Positions 37,040-46,271 of a stretch of DNA of 64,000 nt are shown here, in pieces. The first letter of the stretch is position 1. Each line of letters begins with the position of its first letter. A program made the translations under genes and the position numbers. The stretch comes from Cyclobacterium plantarum (lineage in GTDB: Bacteria; Bacteroidota; Bacteroidia; Cytophagales; Cyclobacteriaceae): contig NZ_JAANYN010000006.1 in assembly GCF_011290685.1 (NCBI RefSeq), positions 62,001 through 126,000 on the forward strand, in the 5' to 3' direction. The notes under the pieces were generated by a model that had not been told where the DNA came from, ran no database searches, and saw only the letters and a program-made list of their open reading frames with translations.

Positions 37040-37347
37040 GTGTTTATAATTTGTTCTTTAATGGCCACATGCCCGACCGGCTGACGCCAGTCGGACGGGG
37101 AATCTCGCATGGTTGTTATTCATTCCAGTGTGTGACGCCTACGTCATGCTCGATTTCATGTGTTTATAATTGTTTCTTAATTGTCAAATAGCCTGTCCCT
37201 TCCCGATAGCTAAAGAGATCAGGAAAATCTTGCATGTCCCCCCGATAGTATCGGGGCATCCTTCCATGTGTCGCTTGCGACATGCCCGTCTGCCTCAGGC
37301 AGGTTCGATTTTAGGATGCTATCGTTTATTTTTGTTTTGTTTAATCA
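37033..37347. repeat. Palindromic repeat island between two aldo/keto reductase genes
   Basis: A 30-base module is present twice in the same orientation, at 37033-37062 and 37153-37181; on the minus strand it reads AACAAATTATAAACACATGA and its ATG in the first copy is the start codon of the 36080-37039 gene. Between the copies are a CCGAC...GTCGG palindrome (37074-37095) and TGACG-N4-CGTCA (37133-37146). Beyond the second copy come three more palindromes: CCCCGATA-TATCGGGG near 37240-37256, TGTCGC-GCGACA near 37268-37281, and CTGCCTCAGGCAG near 37290-37302. The same modules recur at 59419-59670. Confidence 0.8.
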
Positions 37348-38304
37348 TTAAATATTTTCCTCCCAAAGATCGCTGTAGCTGTAAGGACTTCCATTCTCCA
37401 CCCATGCCGGCCCGGGTGTATAACGAAATGGCCCTTTAAGGTTTTGAATGACTTCCATATCTGCCTCATCCAGACTGATCTGCAAGGCACCGAAATTTTC
37501 TGTTATTCTCTGGGGATTAGTGGATTTTGGAACGACGGAAGTACCCCTCTGCATGCCCCATGCCAGGACCACCTGGGCTACAGTGGCCTGATGTTTTTGG
37601 GCTACCTTTTTTAAATCCCCATCTTCCAGTAATATAGGATGATCTACCTCGTCATTGGCAACCCTGTATGCTGCTCCCAGAGGCCCATACCCCGTCAGCC
37701 AAATCGCATGTTTGTCACAATAGGCTTTCAATTTCTCTTGCGGAAGATAGGGATGGAGTTCCACCTGGTTAACCTCAGGTTGAACCCTGGCATCTTTCCG
37801 GATCTCGTCCAGCTTTAGGGTATTGAAATTGGACAGCCCAATGTGTCTGGCAAGTTTTTTATCCCACAATGTTTCCATGGCCATCCATGTTTCAGAAAGC
37901 GGCGCCTCCTGGTAAGTAAGGAAATCTCCTGGGCCGGAGGGGAAATCCACTCCCTTTTTGATGGCTACCGGCCAGTGAACCAAATACAAGTCCAGGTAAT
38001 CCAGTTGCAGGTTTTTAAGCGTGGTCTCCATAGCGGGTAGCACATCAGCTTTCAAATGGGAATCATTCCAGAGTTTAGACGTAATCCAAAGCTCTTCCCG
38101 CTTAACCCATCCTTCGGAAATTGCCCTGTTCAAGGCATCCCCAATTTCCTTTTCATTTTTATAAACGTGGGCACAATCGATGTGCCGGTATCCTGTTTTG
38201 ATGGCATGCAATACGGCTTCATACACTTCATTGGGTTTAGATCTCCAGGTTCCCAAACCCAATGCAGGCATGGTATCCCCATTGGCAAATTTTAGTCTTT
38301 TCAT
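37348..38304 (-). CDS. Aldo/keto reductase
   Basis: 318 residues with the full tetrad Asp43, Tyr48, Lys77 and His110 in HIDCAHVYKNE, ITSKLWN and YLVHWP. It shares length, motif positions and much sequence with the neighbouring reductase, so the pair arose by tandem duplication. Substrate differences cannot be read from the sequence, but loop regions around residues 115-135 and the C-terminal tail differ. The repeat island lies immediately downstream, so the genes are unlikely to be translationally coupled. Confidence 0.95.
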   Translation of the reverse strand: MKRLKFANGDTMPALGLGTWRSKPNEVYEAVLHAIKTGYRHIDCAHVYKNEKEIGDALNRAISEGWVKREELWITSKLWNDSHLKADVLPAMETTLKNLQLDYLDLYLVHWPVAIKKGVDFPSGPGDFLTYQEAPLSETWMAMETLWDKKLARHIGLSNFNTLKLDEIRKDARVQPEVNQVELHPYLPQEKLKAYCDKHAIWLTGYGPLGAAYRVANDEVDHPILLEDGDLKKVAQKHQATVAQVVLAWGMQRGTSVVPKSTNPQRITENFGALQISLDEADMEVIQNLKGPFRYTPGPAWVENGSPYSYSDLWEENI

Positions 38305-38454
38305 CTATGTGGTTGATTATCTAAAAATTAAATTTAAAAGGGCTCACGGATTTAAAAATGGGACATTTTCTCAATAATCCCAAATTTTAAAATTATTCCT
38401 TACAGGGAATCCCGCAAAATCAATGCCCTAAAAGGAAAATAAAGGAACGAAGGT

Positions 38455-39912
38455 TCAGGCCAGAATATCCTTTATCACTTTTCCGGAAACATCTGTGAGG
38501 CGGAATTTCCTTCCCAAATGTCTGTAGATCAATTTTTCATGATCCAGGCCCAGCTGGTGTAAAACTGTAGCTTGAAAATCGTGGACATGTACAGGGTTTG
38601 AGGTAATATTATAACCCAATTCATCTGTGGACCCATATACCATCCCAGGTTTAACACCACCGCCTGCCATCCAAATGCTAAAGCAGCGGGGATGGTGATC
38701 TCTTCCATAATTATCCTGAGTGAGTTTTCCCTGGGAATAATTGGTCCTTCCAAATTCTCCTCCCCAAATCACTAAGGTTTCTTCTAACAATCCTCGCTGC
38801 TTCAGGTCCTTGATCAGTGCTGCGGAAGCCTGGTCCACATCTTTGGCTTGCGCAGCCATTTCTGAAGGAAGGTTTCCATGCTGATCCCAGCCCTGGTGAT
38901 ATAACTGAACAAAACGAACGCCACTTTCGGAGAGTTTTCTTGCCAAAAGACAATTGGCGGCAAAAGTTCCGGGTTTACGGCTATCTTCTCCGTACATCTC
39001 AAAAATACTATCGGGCTCTTTGGACAAATCCGTGGCCTCCGGAACGGCTGTTTGCATGCGGAAGGCCATTTCATATTGTGCTACCCTGGTCTGAATTTCG
39101 GGATCACCTACTTTTTGAAAAGAATGTTCATTGAGTGCTGCGAGGTGATCGAGCATTTTTCTTCTTTCTTCCTTTCGCATTCCTTCCGGATTGTTCAGGA
39201 AGAGAACAGGGTCTTCACCATTGCTGAATTGAACCCCTTGATGGGTGGCAGGTAAAAATCCGTTGCTCCAAAGTTTGGAATAAACTCCCTGCCCGTTTCC
39301 TTCTCCTTTGGAAAGCAAAACGGTAAATGCAGGAAGGTTGCTGTTTTCACTTCCCAGCCCATAACTCAGCCAGGACCCCATGCTCGGGCGGTTACCCTGC
39401 TGTGCGCCCGTTTGGAAAAATGTCAGCGCCGGATCATGGTTGATGGATTCAGTATGCATGGATTTGATGATGCAAATGTCGTCAACGATCTTTGCGGTAT
39501 GCGGGAAAAGCTCACTGATCCATGCCCTGGCTTGTCCATATTGTTGAAAATCATAGATCGAACCCACCATCGGAAATGAACTTTGGCTTGCAGTCATGCC
39601 AGTAAGTCTTTGACCTTGACGTATGGATTCCGGAAGTTCCTCTCCCCACATATCCCTGAGCTTTGGTTTAAAATCAAAGGATTCCAATTGGGAAGGAGCA
39701 CCATTTTGAAAAAGATAGATTACTCTTTTGGCCTTTGGGGCAAAATGCGGTACACCTAAGGCAGTTTCTTCATCAATTCCAGGCTTTCCAGAGCCAAATA
39801 AATCCGGTATCAGTAAAGACCCCAAAGCTGCACTTCCCAGGCCAATGCTCATTTTAGACAAAAAATGCCTTCTGTTTATATGCAATCCATGATTCAACAA
39901 TTCCTTTTCCAT
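38455..39912 (-). CDS. DUF1501-family exported protein
   Basis: 485 residues. RRHFLSKMSIGLGSAALGS (about 14-32) is a Tat-type signal. The body is DUF1501, a sulfatase/alkaline-phosphatase-fold family: KRVIYLFQNGAPSQLESFD near the N-terminus, LVIWGGEFGRTNYSQG and DNYGRDHHPRCFSIWMAGGG near the C-terminus. In Planctomycetes and some Bacteroidota it is almost always paired with a DUF1549/DUF1553 cytochrome protein, as here, where that gene ends 3 bases upstream. The biochemical role of the pair is not established; polysaccharide or sugar degradation is often suggested. Confidence 0.92.
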   Translation of the reverse strand: MEKELLNHGLHINRRHFLSKMSIGLGSAALGSLLIPDLFGSGKPGIDEETALGVPHFAPKAKRVIYLFQNGAPSQLESFDFKPKLRDMWGEELPESIRQGQRLTGMTASQSSFPMVGSIYDFQQYGQARAWISELFPHTAKIVDDICIIKSMHTESINHDPALTFFQTGAQQGNRPSMGSWLSYGLGSENSNLPAFTVLLSKGEGNGQGVYSKLWSNGFLPATHQGVQFSNGEDPVLFLNNPEGMRKEERRKMLDHLAALNEHSFQKVGDPEIQTRVAQYEMAFRMQTAVPEATDLSKEPDSIFEMYGEDSRKPGTFAANCLLARKLSESGVRFVQLYHQGWDQHGNLPSEMAAQAKDVDQASAALIKDLKQRGLLEETLVIWGGEFGRTNYSQGKLTQDNYGRDHHPRCFSIWMAGGGVKPGMVYGSTDELGYNITSNPVHVHDFQATVLHQLGLDHEKLIYRHLGRKFRLTDVSGKVIKDILA

Positions 39913-39915
39913 GAC

Positions 39916-42330
39916 TCAGGATTTAGTATTTGTTTCTTCTAAATTATACATCAGGGAAATAACCTGCATCATAGCGGCCTTCCCGGCCGGGTGCAATGAA
40001 TCATCGGAAGGGTATTCTCCAACGTCCAAAACCTGAACAGCACTTTCCTGATCTTTGTTATATACTTCCAGAAAATCACCATGGGTAGCGACTAATATGT
40101 CCATTTCTTCCTCATCTGGCGGCCTACCCACTATATGGTAAAATGCGGAATGAATTTTTTCCTGCAAGGTCGTTTTTTCCACCAATAATCTTTCGGCCAT
40201 CACCCTTGAAGCTTCAAGAATGTACGGGGCATTCATCATGGCAAGAGCTTGTAGTGGAGTACTTGTTTTTACCCGCTCCACCTCACAGGCATCCCTGTTA
40301 CTTGCATCAAACAGGATCATTTGAGGAGGGGGGACAGTCCTTTTAATAAAAGTGTACAGACCCCTGCGGTACAGGTATTTTCCTGTATCTTGCTGGTAAG
40401 CTGAAAGATTCCCCCTTCCTGAAGTGGCTGCTTCCCAAAGTCCTTCGGGTTGGTAGGGCTTTACACTAGGTCCACCTATTTCTCTGTTGAGCAATCCACT
40501 GCTCGCCAAAACAAGGTCCCTTATTTCTTCCGCTTTCAGCCTTTGCCTGGGAAACCGGGACAAATACCTGTTGTCCGGGTCAATTTCAATTTTTTCAGGA
40601 GTTACTAAAGCCGATTGCTGGTAGGTAGAGGACATTAATATTTTTTTTAACAGGAGTTGTATATCCCATCCATTTTCCATAAAATCGACTGCAAGCCAAT
40701 CCAGCAAAGGTTGATTAATGGGAAGACTTCCCTGCATTCCAAAGTCCCCCGGAGTATCTACTAATCCAACCCCGAAAATTTCCTGCCATATACGGTTGAC
40801 AAAAACCCTGGCTGTCAAAGGATGCTCTGGGTTGAAAAGCCAACGGGCTAAGCCAAGCCTGTTTTTGGGCAATTCTTCCGGAAACTCCAAAAGAGCAGCA
40901 GGAGTTCCTTCATTGACCGGTTCGGTAGGTGCATCATAAGCCCCTCTATCCAGAATATAAGTGGTCCTTCCACTGTCCAGGTCTCCCATCACCGAGACTT
41001 TCAAAATATCTGCCTCGGCCAAAAGTGAATTGTAATTGGTACCTTTTCCCATATTTGCAAGCAAGGTTTGCACCCTGCGCGCACTGTCTGGCATATTGAT
41101 GAATTCAAGGATTTCATGGGTATCTTCATCGGTAATTTCCATAAGGGGAAATTTTGCTGGGCTTTTCCTGGAAAACCCCGGACTGGCCTCCTCTATTCCC
41201 TTTTCTGCCACGTTGTTGAAAAAAGCATACATCTGGAAGTATTCTTTCTGAGAGATCGGATCATATTTGTGGTCGTGGCACTGGGCACATTCCAGCGTGA
41301 TTCCCAGCATGGCTTTTCCTAATGTATTGGTCCTGTCTATGGCATACATCACCCGATACTCTTCATCAATGGCACCTGATTCTTCTGTAATTTTATGGTT
41401 CCTGTTAAAGCCTGTAGCCAGGATTTGTTCTTTTGTGGCATTGGGAAGCAGGTCCCCGGCTAGCTGCCAGGTAACAAACTGGTCATATGGCATGTTTTGG
41501 TTGAAAGCATGGATCACCCAATCTCGCCAGGGCCATTGGGTGCGGTAATAATCGTCCTGATATCCATGTGAATCGGCATATCGTGCCACATCCATCCAGG
41601 ACACAGCCATTTTCTCCCCATAGGCAGGGTCTGACAGCAATGTGTCAATAATGGATTCAATGGACCGATCCTCTTTTTCAATTTTTCTCAACTCCTCAGG
41701 CTTTGGCGGCAATCCGGTCAAATCAAAATAAATTCTCCGAACAAGGGTCTGCTTTTCGGCCCTTTGGTTTGGCTGCAGTCCTTTTCCTTTCATGGTTGAA
41801 AAAGTAAAGTGGTCTACCTCGTTTTGCATCCAATCCGATGCATTTGCTTCTGGTAATGGTGATTTTTCGGGAGGGACGAAGGCCCAGTGAGGCTCGTAGA
41901 CAGCTCCCTGTCGGATCCACTCTTCAATGAGTTGTATTTGATGACTGGAAAGGGTAAGGTTAGATGAGGGGGGAGGCATGAGCTCTGTTGCATCATCAGT
42001 GGTGATCCTGGCAAAAATTTCTGATTGGTGAGGTTTCCCTGGTATAATGGCCTTTCGGTCAGGATGCTCCTTTAATGCAGAAAAAGCATCTTCTTCCCTA
42101 TCCAGGCGAAGACCTGCCTCTCTCTTATTCCCGTCAGGACCATGACAGGCAAAACAATTTTCAGACAGGATCGGGCGGATATGAAGGTTATAGCTTACAG
42201 ACTCGGGAAAAAAATTTTCCGTATCCCCATTTTGATTTTCGCAGGACAGAACGAAAACCACTGCCAGAAGCGAAGGTCCCAGAAGCCAGGCATTGAAAAC
42301 ATGTAACTTTGCTTTCCAAATCATGTTCAT
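39916..42330 (-). CDS. Planctomycete-type cytochrome c lipoprotein with DUF1549 and DUF1553 (PSD1 architecture)
   Basis: 804 residues with an SPII signal (VLSC, Cys30). Cys59-Cys62-His63 (CFACHGPDG) is a c-type haem site in the N-terminal planctomycete cytochrome domain. Next come DUF1549 (about 165-370, VRRIYFDLTGLPPKPEEL at its start; a second CAQCHDHKYD motif near its end) and DUF1553 (about 500-760, LGLARWLFNPEHPLTARVFV at its start). It is anchored in the periplasm and presumably moves electrons from a substrate oxidised by itself or by the DUF1501 partner. The two genes are 3 bases apart and form an operon. Confidence 0.93.
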   Translation of the reverse strand: MNMIWKAKLHVFNAWLLGPSLLAVVFVLSCENQNGDTENFFPESVSYNLHIRPILSENCFACHGPDGNKREAGLRLDREEDAFSALKEHPDRKAIIPGKPHQSEIFARITTDDATELMPPPSSNLTLSSHQIQLIEEWIRQGAVYEPHWAFVPPEKSPLPEANASDWMQNEVDHFTFSTMKGKGLQPNQRAEKQTLVRRIYFDLTGLPPKPEELRKIEKEDRSIESIIDTLLSDPAYGEKMAVSWMDVARYADSHGYQDDYYRTQWPWRDWVIHAFNQNMPYDQFVTWQLAGDLLPNATKEQILATGFNRNHKITEESGAIDEEYRVMYAIDRTNTLGKAMLGITLECAQCHDHKYDPISQKEYFQMYAFFNNVAEKGIEEASPGFSRKSPAKFPLMEITDEDTHEILEFINMPDSARRVQTLLANMGKGTNYNSLLAEADILKVSVMGDLDSGRTTYILDRGAYDAPTEPVNEGTPAALLEFPEELPKNRLGLARWLFNPEHPLTARVFVNRIWQEIFGVGLVDTPGDFGMQGSLPINQPLLDWLAVDFMENGWDIQLLLKKILMSSTYQQSALVTPEKIEIDPDNRYLSRFPRQRLKAEEIRDLVLASSGLLNREIGGPSVKPYQPEGLWEAATSGRGNLSAYQQDTGKYLYRRGLYTFIKRTVPPPQMILFDASNRDACEVERVKTSTPLQALAMMNAPYILEASRVMAERLLVEKTTLQEKIHSAFYHIVGRPPDEEEMDILVATHGDFLEVYNKDQESAVQVLDVGEYPSDDSLHPAGKAAMMQVISLMYNLEETNTKS

Positions 42331-42523
42331 AATTTAGGCAAATACTGGCTAATTCCAAAAATACTGAAGGACAGAAGGTTTTGGCTATTTGTAAACGGAC
42401 ATTAAAAGTCAATCAAAGCCCTCCTCCCTCCTAAAAAAGGGTTAAAAGAGGGTCATGGGAAATACCTGTATGACTCAGATTTGGTATTTCTCCAATGACT
42501 AGAAAAAATTGCTTGCCTAAGCA

Positions 42524-43483
42524 TCAGAAAGCCAGCAGGAAAGTAAGGTAAAGCAGGTATAAAATCACAAAGACAATCCCCTCCCATCTCTCCACCATTC
42601 TGCCTTTACCTGAGAAAACAAATAAAAACAGCAACAATGCTGCAACAATATTAACTACAATATCAAAAAATGTTTCCTGATGGACTTCTACAGGGAAGAT
42701 GGTGGAGGAAAGTCCTAATATTAAGAAAATATTAAAAATATTTGAGCCTACTACATTGCCGATGGCAATATCTACTTTTTTCTTTTTTACAGCGGCCAAC
42801 GAAGTGGCCAATTCGGGCAAAGAAGTTCCGATGGAGACAATTGTCAAGCCGATGACCCTTTCAGATAAACCAAAACTCTGAGCAATAAAGACAGCATTGG
42901 TGACGATCAAGTGACCACCCAGTACCAAACCTCCCAATCCCAATACAAGCCACATCACAGCTGACTTTACCGACATCTGACCAACAGAAACCTCTTCAGC
43001 TGCGGCCCCCGGATTTTTGGATACCATGATATTGTAGACCAAAAAAACTGCAAAAAACAGGATCAATACCAAGCCTTCACTTCTGCTGACCACATCGGCT
43101 GCCATCCCGTCAAGCCATTGGTCATTGGCAAGGATTCCCAGGGCAATGGCTGCCAACAAACACAAGGGTATCTCAATCCAGGTTGTATTGGATTTAACCG
43201 TAAGCGGAAAAATAATCGAACAGAGACCCAAAATCACGAAGATGTTGAAAATATTACTACCCAACACATTGGCCATGACCATGGATCCTGAACCATTCAA
43301 GGCGGCAATAATATTGACTGCCAGTTCTGGTGCAGATGTTCCGAAAGCCACCACCGTTAACCCTATCACAATGTTGGGAATGGAGAGTCTAACGGCTATA
43401 CTCGAAGCGGCTTCTACAAGTTTATCGGCGCCATATACCAAAAAAAGGAAACCCAGAAGAAGCAAAACTAAGGATAGGAACAT
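42524..43483 (-). CDS. Na+/Ca2+ antiporter (CaCA family)
   Basis: 319 residues from the ATG at 43483; an upstream in-frame ATG at 43546 adds 21 residues with no family counterpart. The two inverted alpha repeats that form the ion path are clear: GTSAPELAVN with NVLGSNIFNI, and GTSLPELATS with NVVGSNIFNI. About ten membrane helices are predicted, split by a central hydrophilic loop (SKNPGAAAEEVSVGQ). It exports calcium from the cytoplasm using the sodium or proton gradient. It is monocistronic as far as can be seen. Confidence 0.94.
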   Translation of the reverse strand: MFLSLVLLLLGFLFLVYGADKLVEAASSIAVRLSIPNIVIGLTVVAFGTSAPELAVNIIAALNGSGSMVMANVLGSNIFNIFVILGLCSIIFPLTVKSNTTWIEIPLCLLAAIALGILANDQWLDGMAADVVSRSEGLVLILFFAVFLVYNIMVSKNPGAAAEEVSVGQMSVKSAVMWLVLGLGGLVLGGHLIVTNAVFIAQSFGLSERVIGLTIVSIGTSLPELATSLAAVKKKKVDIAIGNVVGSNIFNIFLILGLSSTIFPVEVHQETFFDIVVNIVAALLLFLFVFSGKGRMVERWEGIVFVILYLLYLTFLLAF

Positions 43484-43772
43484 TAGATCTAAATAAAATT
43501 TGCCCAAAATTATGCCTATTTTATGATGAAAAAAAAAGGAAACCATTAAATTTTACAAGGTAAATAAATCAAGGAAAGGGCATGTTTAGTTGATTTTGAT
43601 TTGTGATCAGAGACCTTAATCCTTTTATAATTAATTTCGTTTAAAGAATTCGAAAAATCATCCATACCAATTTGGTCGTTTTTTTTAAATTTTGGGTTCC
43701 CGGAATTTTTGTGCCTGAAAAAAAGGTAAACTATAAAAAGATGTGTAACTATGCTTTATATAAAACTTATCC

Positions 43773-45458
43773 ATGAAGTTTCTAACGTCTCAAATTAGTT
43801 TTTTGCTTAAAAACAAACCTCAGCGAAGGAATTTTAAATTGTTATTTAGGTTTTTATTGATTTTGTTGGTGATGATTCTTGTTTTCACCCTTGCTTTTCA
43901 CCTGATCATGTTGAGTGAAGGCAGGTATTTTTCCTGGGTGACGGGATTGTATTGGACTTTTACGGTCATGACCACACTTGGCTTTGGAGACATAACTTTT
44001 GAAAGCGACTGGGGTAGGGTATATACCATGGTTGTCTTACTTTCCGGAATGTTATTCCTCCTGGTCCTTTTTCCTTTTACCTTTATCAATTTCTTTTATT
44101 CACCATGGATGAAAGCACAGGAGCAGGCTAGGGTACCTAAGCAAATAGAAGAAAAAGTAAAAGGACATGTAATTCTCACCCACTTTGATCCTGTGTCCGA
44201 TGCTTTGATCAAAAAACTCAAAAGGATTCAGATTCCCTATGTAATGCTCGTTCAGGACTTTTCTGATGGATTAAAACTCAGAGAGATGGATATAAATGTG
44301 ATGCTTGGCGATCTGGACGATCCTGAAACTTACCGGAATGCACGTGTTGAAGCAGCAAATCTTGTTGCTACCACCTCCGTGGATGTGGTCAATACGAGTG
44401 TGGCATTTACAATCAGGGAAGTTAACGATACCATACCCATTATTGCTACCTGTAATGCAGAAGCTTCAAGCGACATCCTGAGTTTGGCAGGGTGTAACCA
44501 TGTTTTGAGTCTGGGGGAAATGATGGGCTTATTTCTGTCAAGAAGGGCCAGCGGAGGTGATGCATCCGCCCTTACCATTGGGCAGTTTGAAGAATTGAGT
44601 ATTGCAGAGGCCACTGTTGGGGGATCAACATTGGTGGGGCAAACGCTTCGGAAAACAAAACTAAGGGAACAGGTTGGTGTAAGCGTGTTGGGTTTTTGGG
44701 TCAGGGGCAAGTACCAGGTCGCTCATCCAGATACGGAGATAGCTGAAAATTCAGTATTGGTACTAGCCGGGACAGCAACACAAATAGCTGCTTACAATTC
44801 TCTTTTTTGTATTCAAAAACAGGAAACGGAACCCTTGATTATCATTGGAGGCGGAAGGGTTGGCCGATCCACAGGAAGGGCATTGGAAAAAAGAAACCTG
44901 AATTTTAAAATCATAGAAAAACTTCCTGATCGGATAAAAGACAATGACAATTACATTTATGGAGATGCAGCAAATCTGGACATTTTGTTACAGGCAGGTA
45001 TTTTAAAGGCACCAAGTGTGATCATTACAACGCATGAAGACGACATCAATGCTTACCTTACTATTTACTGTAGAAAATTAAGGCCTGATATTCAAATCAT
45101 TACCCGTTCCACTTTGGAAAGAAACCTGGACACCATGCACAGAGCTGGTGCTGATTTCGTCATGTCCTATGCCTCCATGGGTGCAAATGCCATTTATAAT
45201 CTTCTAAAAAAGAGTGATATCCTCATGGTAGCAGAAGGCCTTGACCTGATAAAAATTAAAGCACCCGGACAACTTACTGGCAAATCAATAGCTTCTTCCT
45301 GTATCAGACAGGAAACCGGCTGTTCGATTATTGCCATTAAGAAAAAACAATCCATGATTGTTAATCCAAATCCTGAAACCGTCATTGATTCAGAAGATGA
45401 AATTATTTTAATTGGGACCGCAGAAGCAGAAAATAAATTTTTTAAAAAATTTGACTAG
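43773..45458 (+). CDS. Two-helix K+ channel with tandem RCK (TrkA-N/TrkA-C) domains
   Basis: 561 residues. Two membrane helices (about 24-48 and 85-108) surround the pore loop with filter TLGFGD (68-73), a variant of TVGYGD. The cytoplasmic part has two RCK units: the first starts at VILTHFDPVSDALIKKL (about 130), the second at IIIGGGRVGRSTGRALEKRN (about 350), which has a full Rossmann GxGxxG; each is followed by a TrkA-C domain. It probably conducts K+ and is gated by ligands such as nucleotides or Ca2+ (family knowledge). The first RCK lacks the glycine motif, so only the second is likely to bind a nucleotide. It is divergent from the antiporter gene. Confidence 0.93.
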   Translation: MKFLTSQISFLLKNKPQRRNFKLLFRFLLILLVMILVFTLAFHLIMLSEGRYFSWVTGLYWTFTVMTTLGFGDITFESDWGRVYTMVVLLSGMLFLLVLFPFTFINFFYSPWMKAQEQARVPKQIEEKVKGHVILTHFDPVSDALIKKLKRIQIPYVMLVQDFSDGLKLREMDINVMLGDLDDPETYRNARVEAANLVATTSVDVVNTSVAFTIREVNDTIPIIATCNAEASSDILSLAGCNHVLSLGEMMGLFLSRRASGGDASALTIGQFEELSIAEATVGGSTLVGQTLRKTKLREQVGVSVLGFWVRGKYQVAHPDTEIAENSVLVLAGTATQIAAYNSLFCIQKQETEPLIIIGGGRVGRSTGRALEKRNLNFKIIEKLPDRIKDNDNYIYGDAANLDILLQAGILKAPSVIITTHEDDINAYLTIYCRKLRPDIQIITRSTLERNLDTMHRAGADFVMSYASMGANAIYNLLKKSDILMVAEGLDLIKIKAPGQLTGKSIASSCIRQETGCSIIAIKKKQSMIVNPNPETVIDSEDEIILIGTAEAENKFFKKFD

Positions 45459-45623
45459 TTCAACTCAATGAATTACAACTCATTACCGTAAATAATTAAT
45501 CATTAAATTTGAATTATTAATGTTTTTTTTTGTATTTTGTGAACTAAATAGAACAGTTGTTTCAAAATCCGACCCTGTTTTGACTGCATCTGTAAATATT
45601 TTTAGACCAAAAAAACTTTCACC

Positions 45624-46148
45624 ATGACCAATATTAAAAATTCATTGGCGTTAGCGTTTTTGCCTGGATACCTGTTTTCTTGTCAATATGAACAACAAAT
45701 CAATGATAATGACAGCGAGGGAAAATCTCCGGTAACCGCAAACCCAAAAGAGTGCAGTGATCAAAAATTAATTCGTAGGTATCTGGAAGGGTTGCAGTTG
45801 GAAAGCTATGATTATATCAAAGAAATAATACATCCGGATTTTAAATGTATCAATACCAATACTGATTCCATAAGAGATTGTTTGGAAGAGTTGGCCCATT
45901 GGAAATCACAGCATCAAAAACTGAAGCATTTGTCCTTTAGTGATCCTGTATTGAAAAGCGTACGTGTAAACCGGGGAATACTTAAAGGAGACTGGACATT
46001 GGTTTGGACCACTTTTTCGGCCCTGGATGGAGAAACGTTAAAATCCATTAAATATGAATACCATATGGCCATCAAAACAGCCGGGGATAAAATTATGGAA
46101 ATCCAAACATGGCACCAGGTAGAAAATGAGTCATCAGACCTTCACTAA
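45624..46148 (+). CDS. Lipoprotein with NTF2/SnoaL-like domain
   Basis: 174 residues with a lipobox-like LFSC (Cys20). After a polar linker the sequence has DQKLIRRYLEGLQLESYDYI and GDWTLVWTTFSALDGETLKS, the helix-strand pattern of NTF2-like/SnoaL folds, which bind small molecules or act as dimer scaffolds. No catalytic residue can be named. It stands between the K+ channel and ribulokinase genes with separate spacers. Confidence 0.6.
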   Translation: MTNIKNSLALAFLPGYLFSCQYEQQINDNDSEGKSPVTANPKECSDQKLIRRYLEGLQLESYDYIKEIIHPDFKCINTNTDSIRDCLEELAHWKSQHQKLKHLSFSDPVLKSVRVNRGILKGDWTLVWTTFSALDGETLKSIKYEYHMAIKTAGDKIMEIQTWHQVENESSDLH

Positions 46149-46271
46149 TACTTCATCCATTCGGAATTTCATTTTTCTTTTCTGAGATAGGTCGTTTTTG
46201 ATTTTTTGCGTATATTTTTACATTACGATCACCTTTAGAAACAACTTTTTTTTAATCCAAAATAATATCAA

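Noticed and set aside
37040-37347. Possible CRISPR array or insertion sequence
   Set aside because: The repeats are two copies with differing palindromic spacers, there are no cas genes, and no transposase frame is present; it fits a palindromic repeat island.
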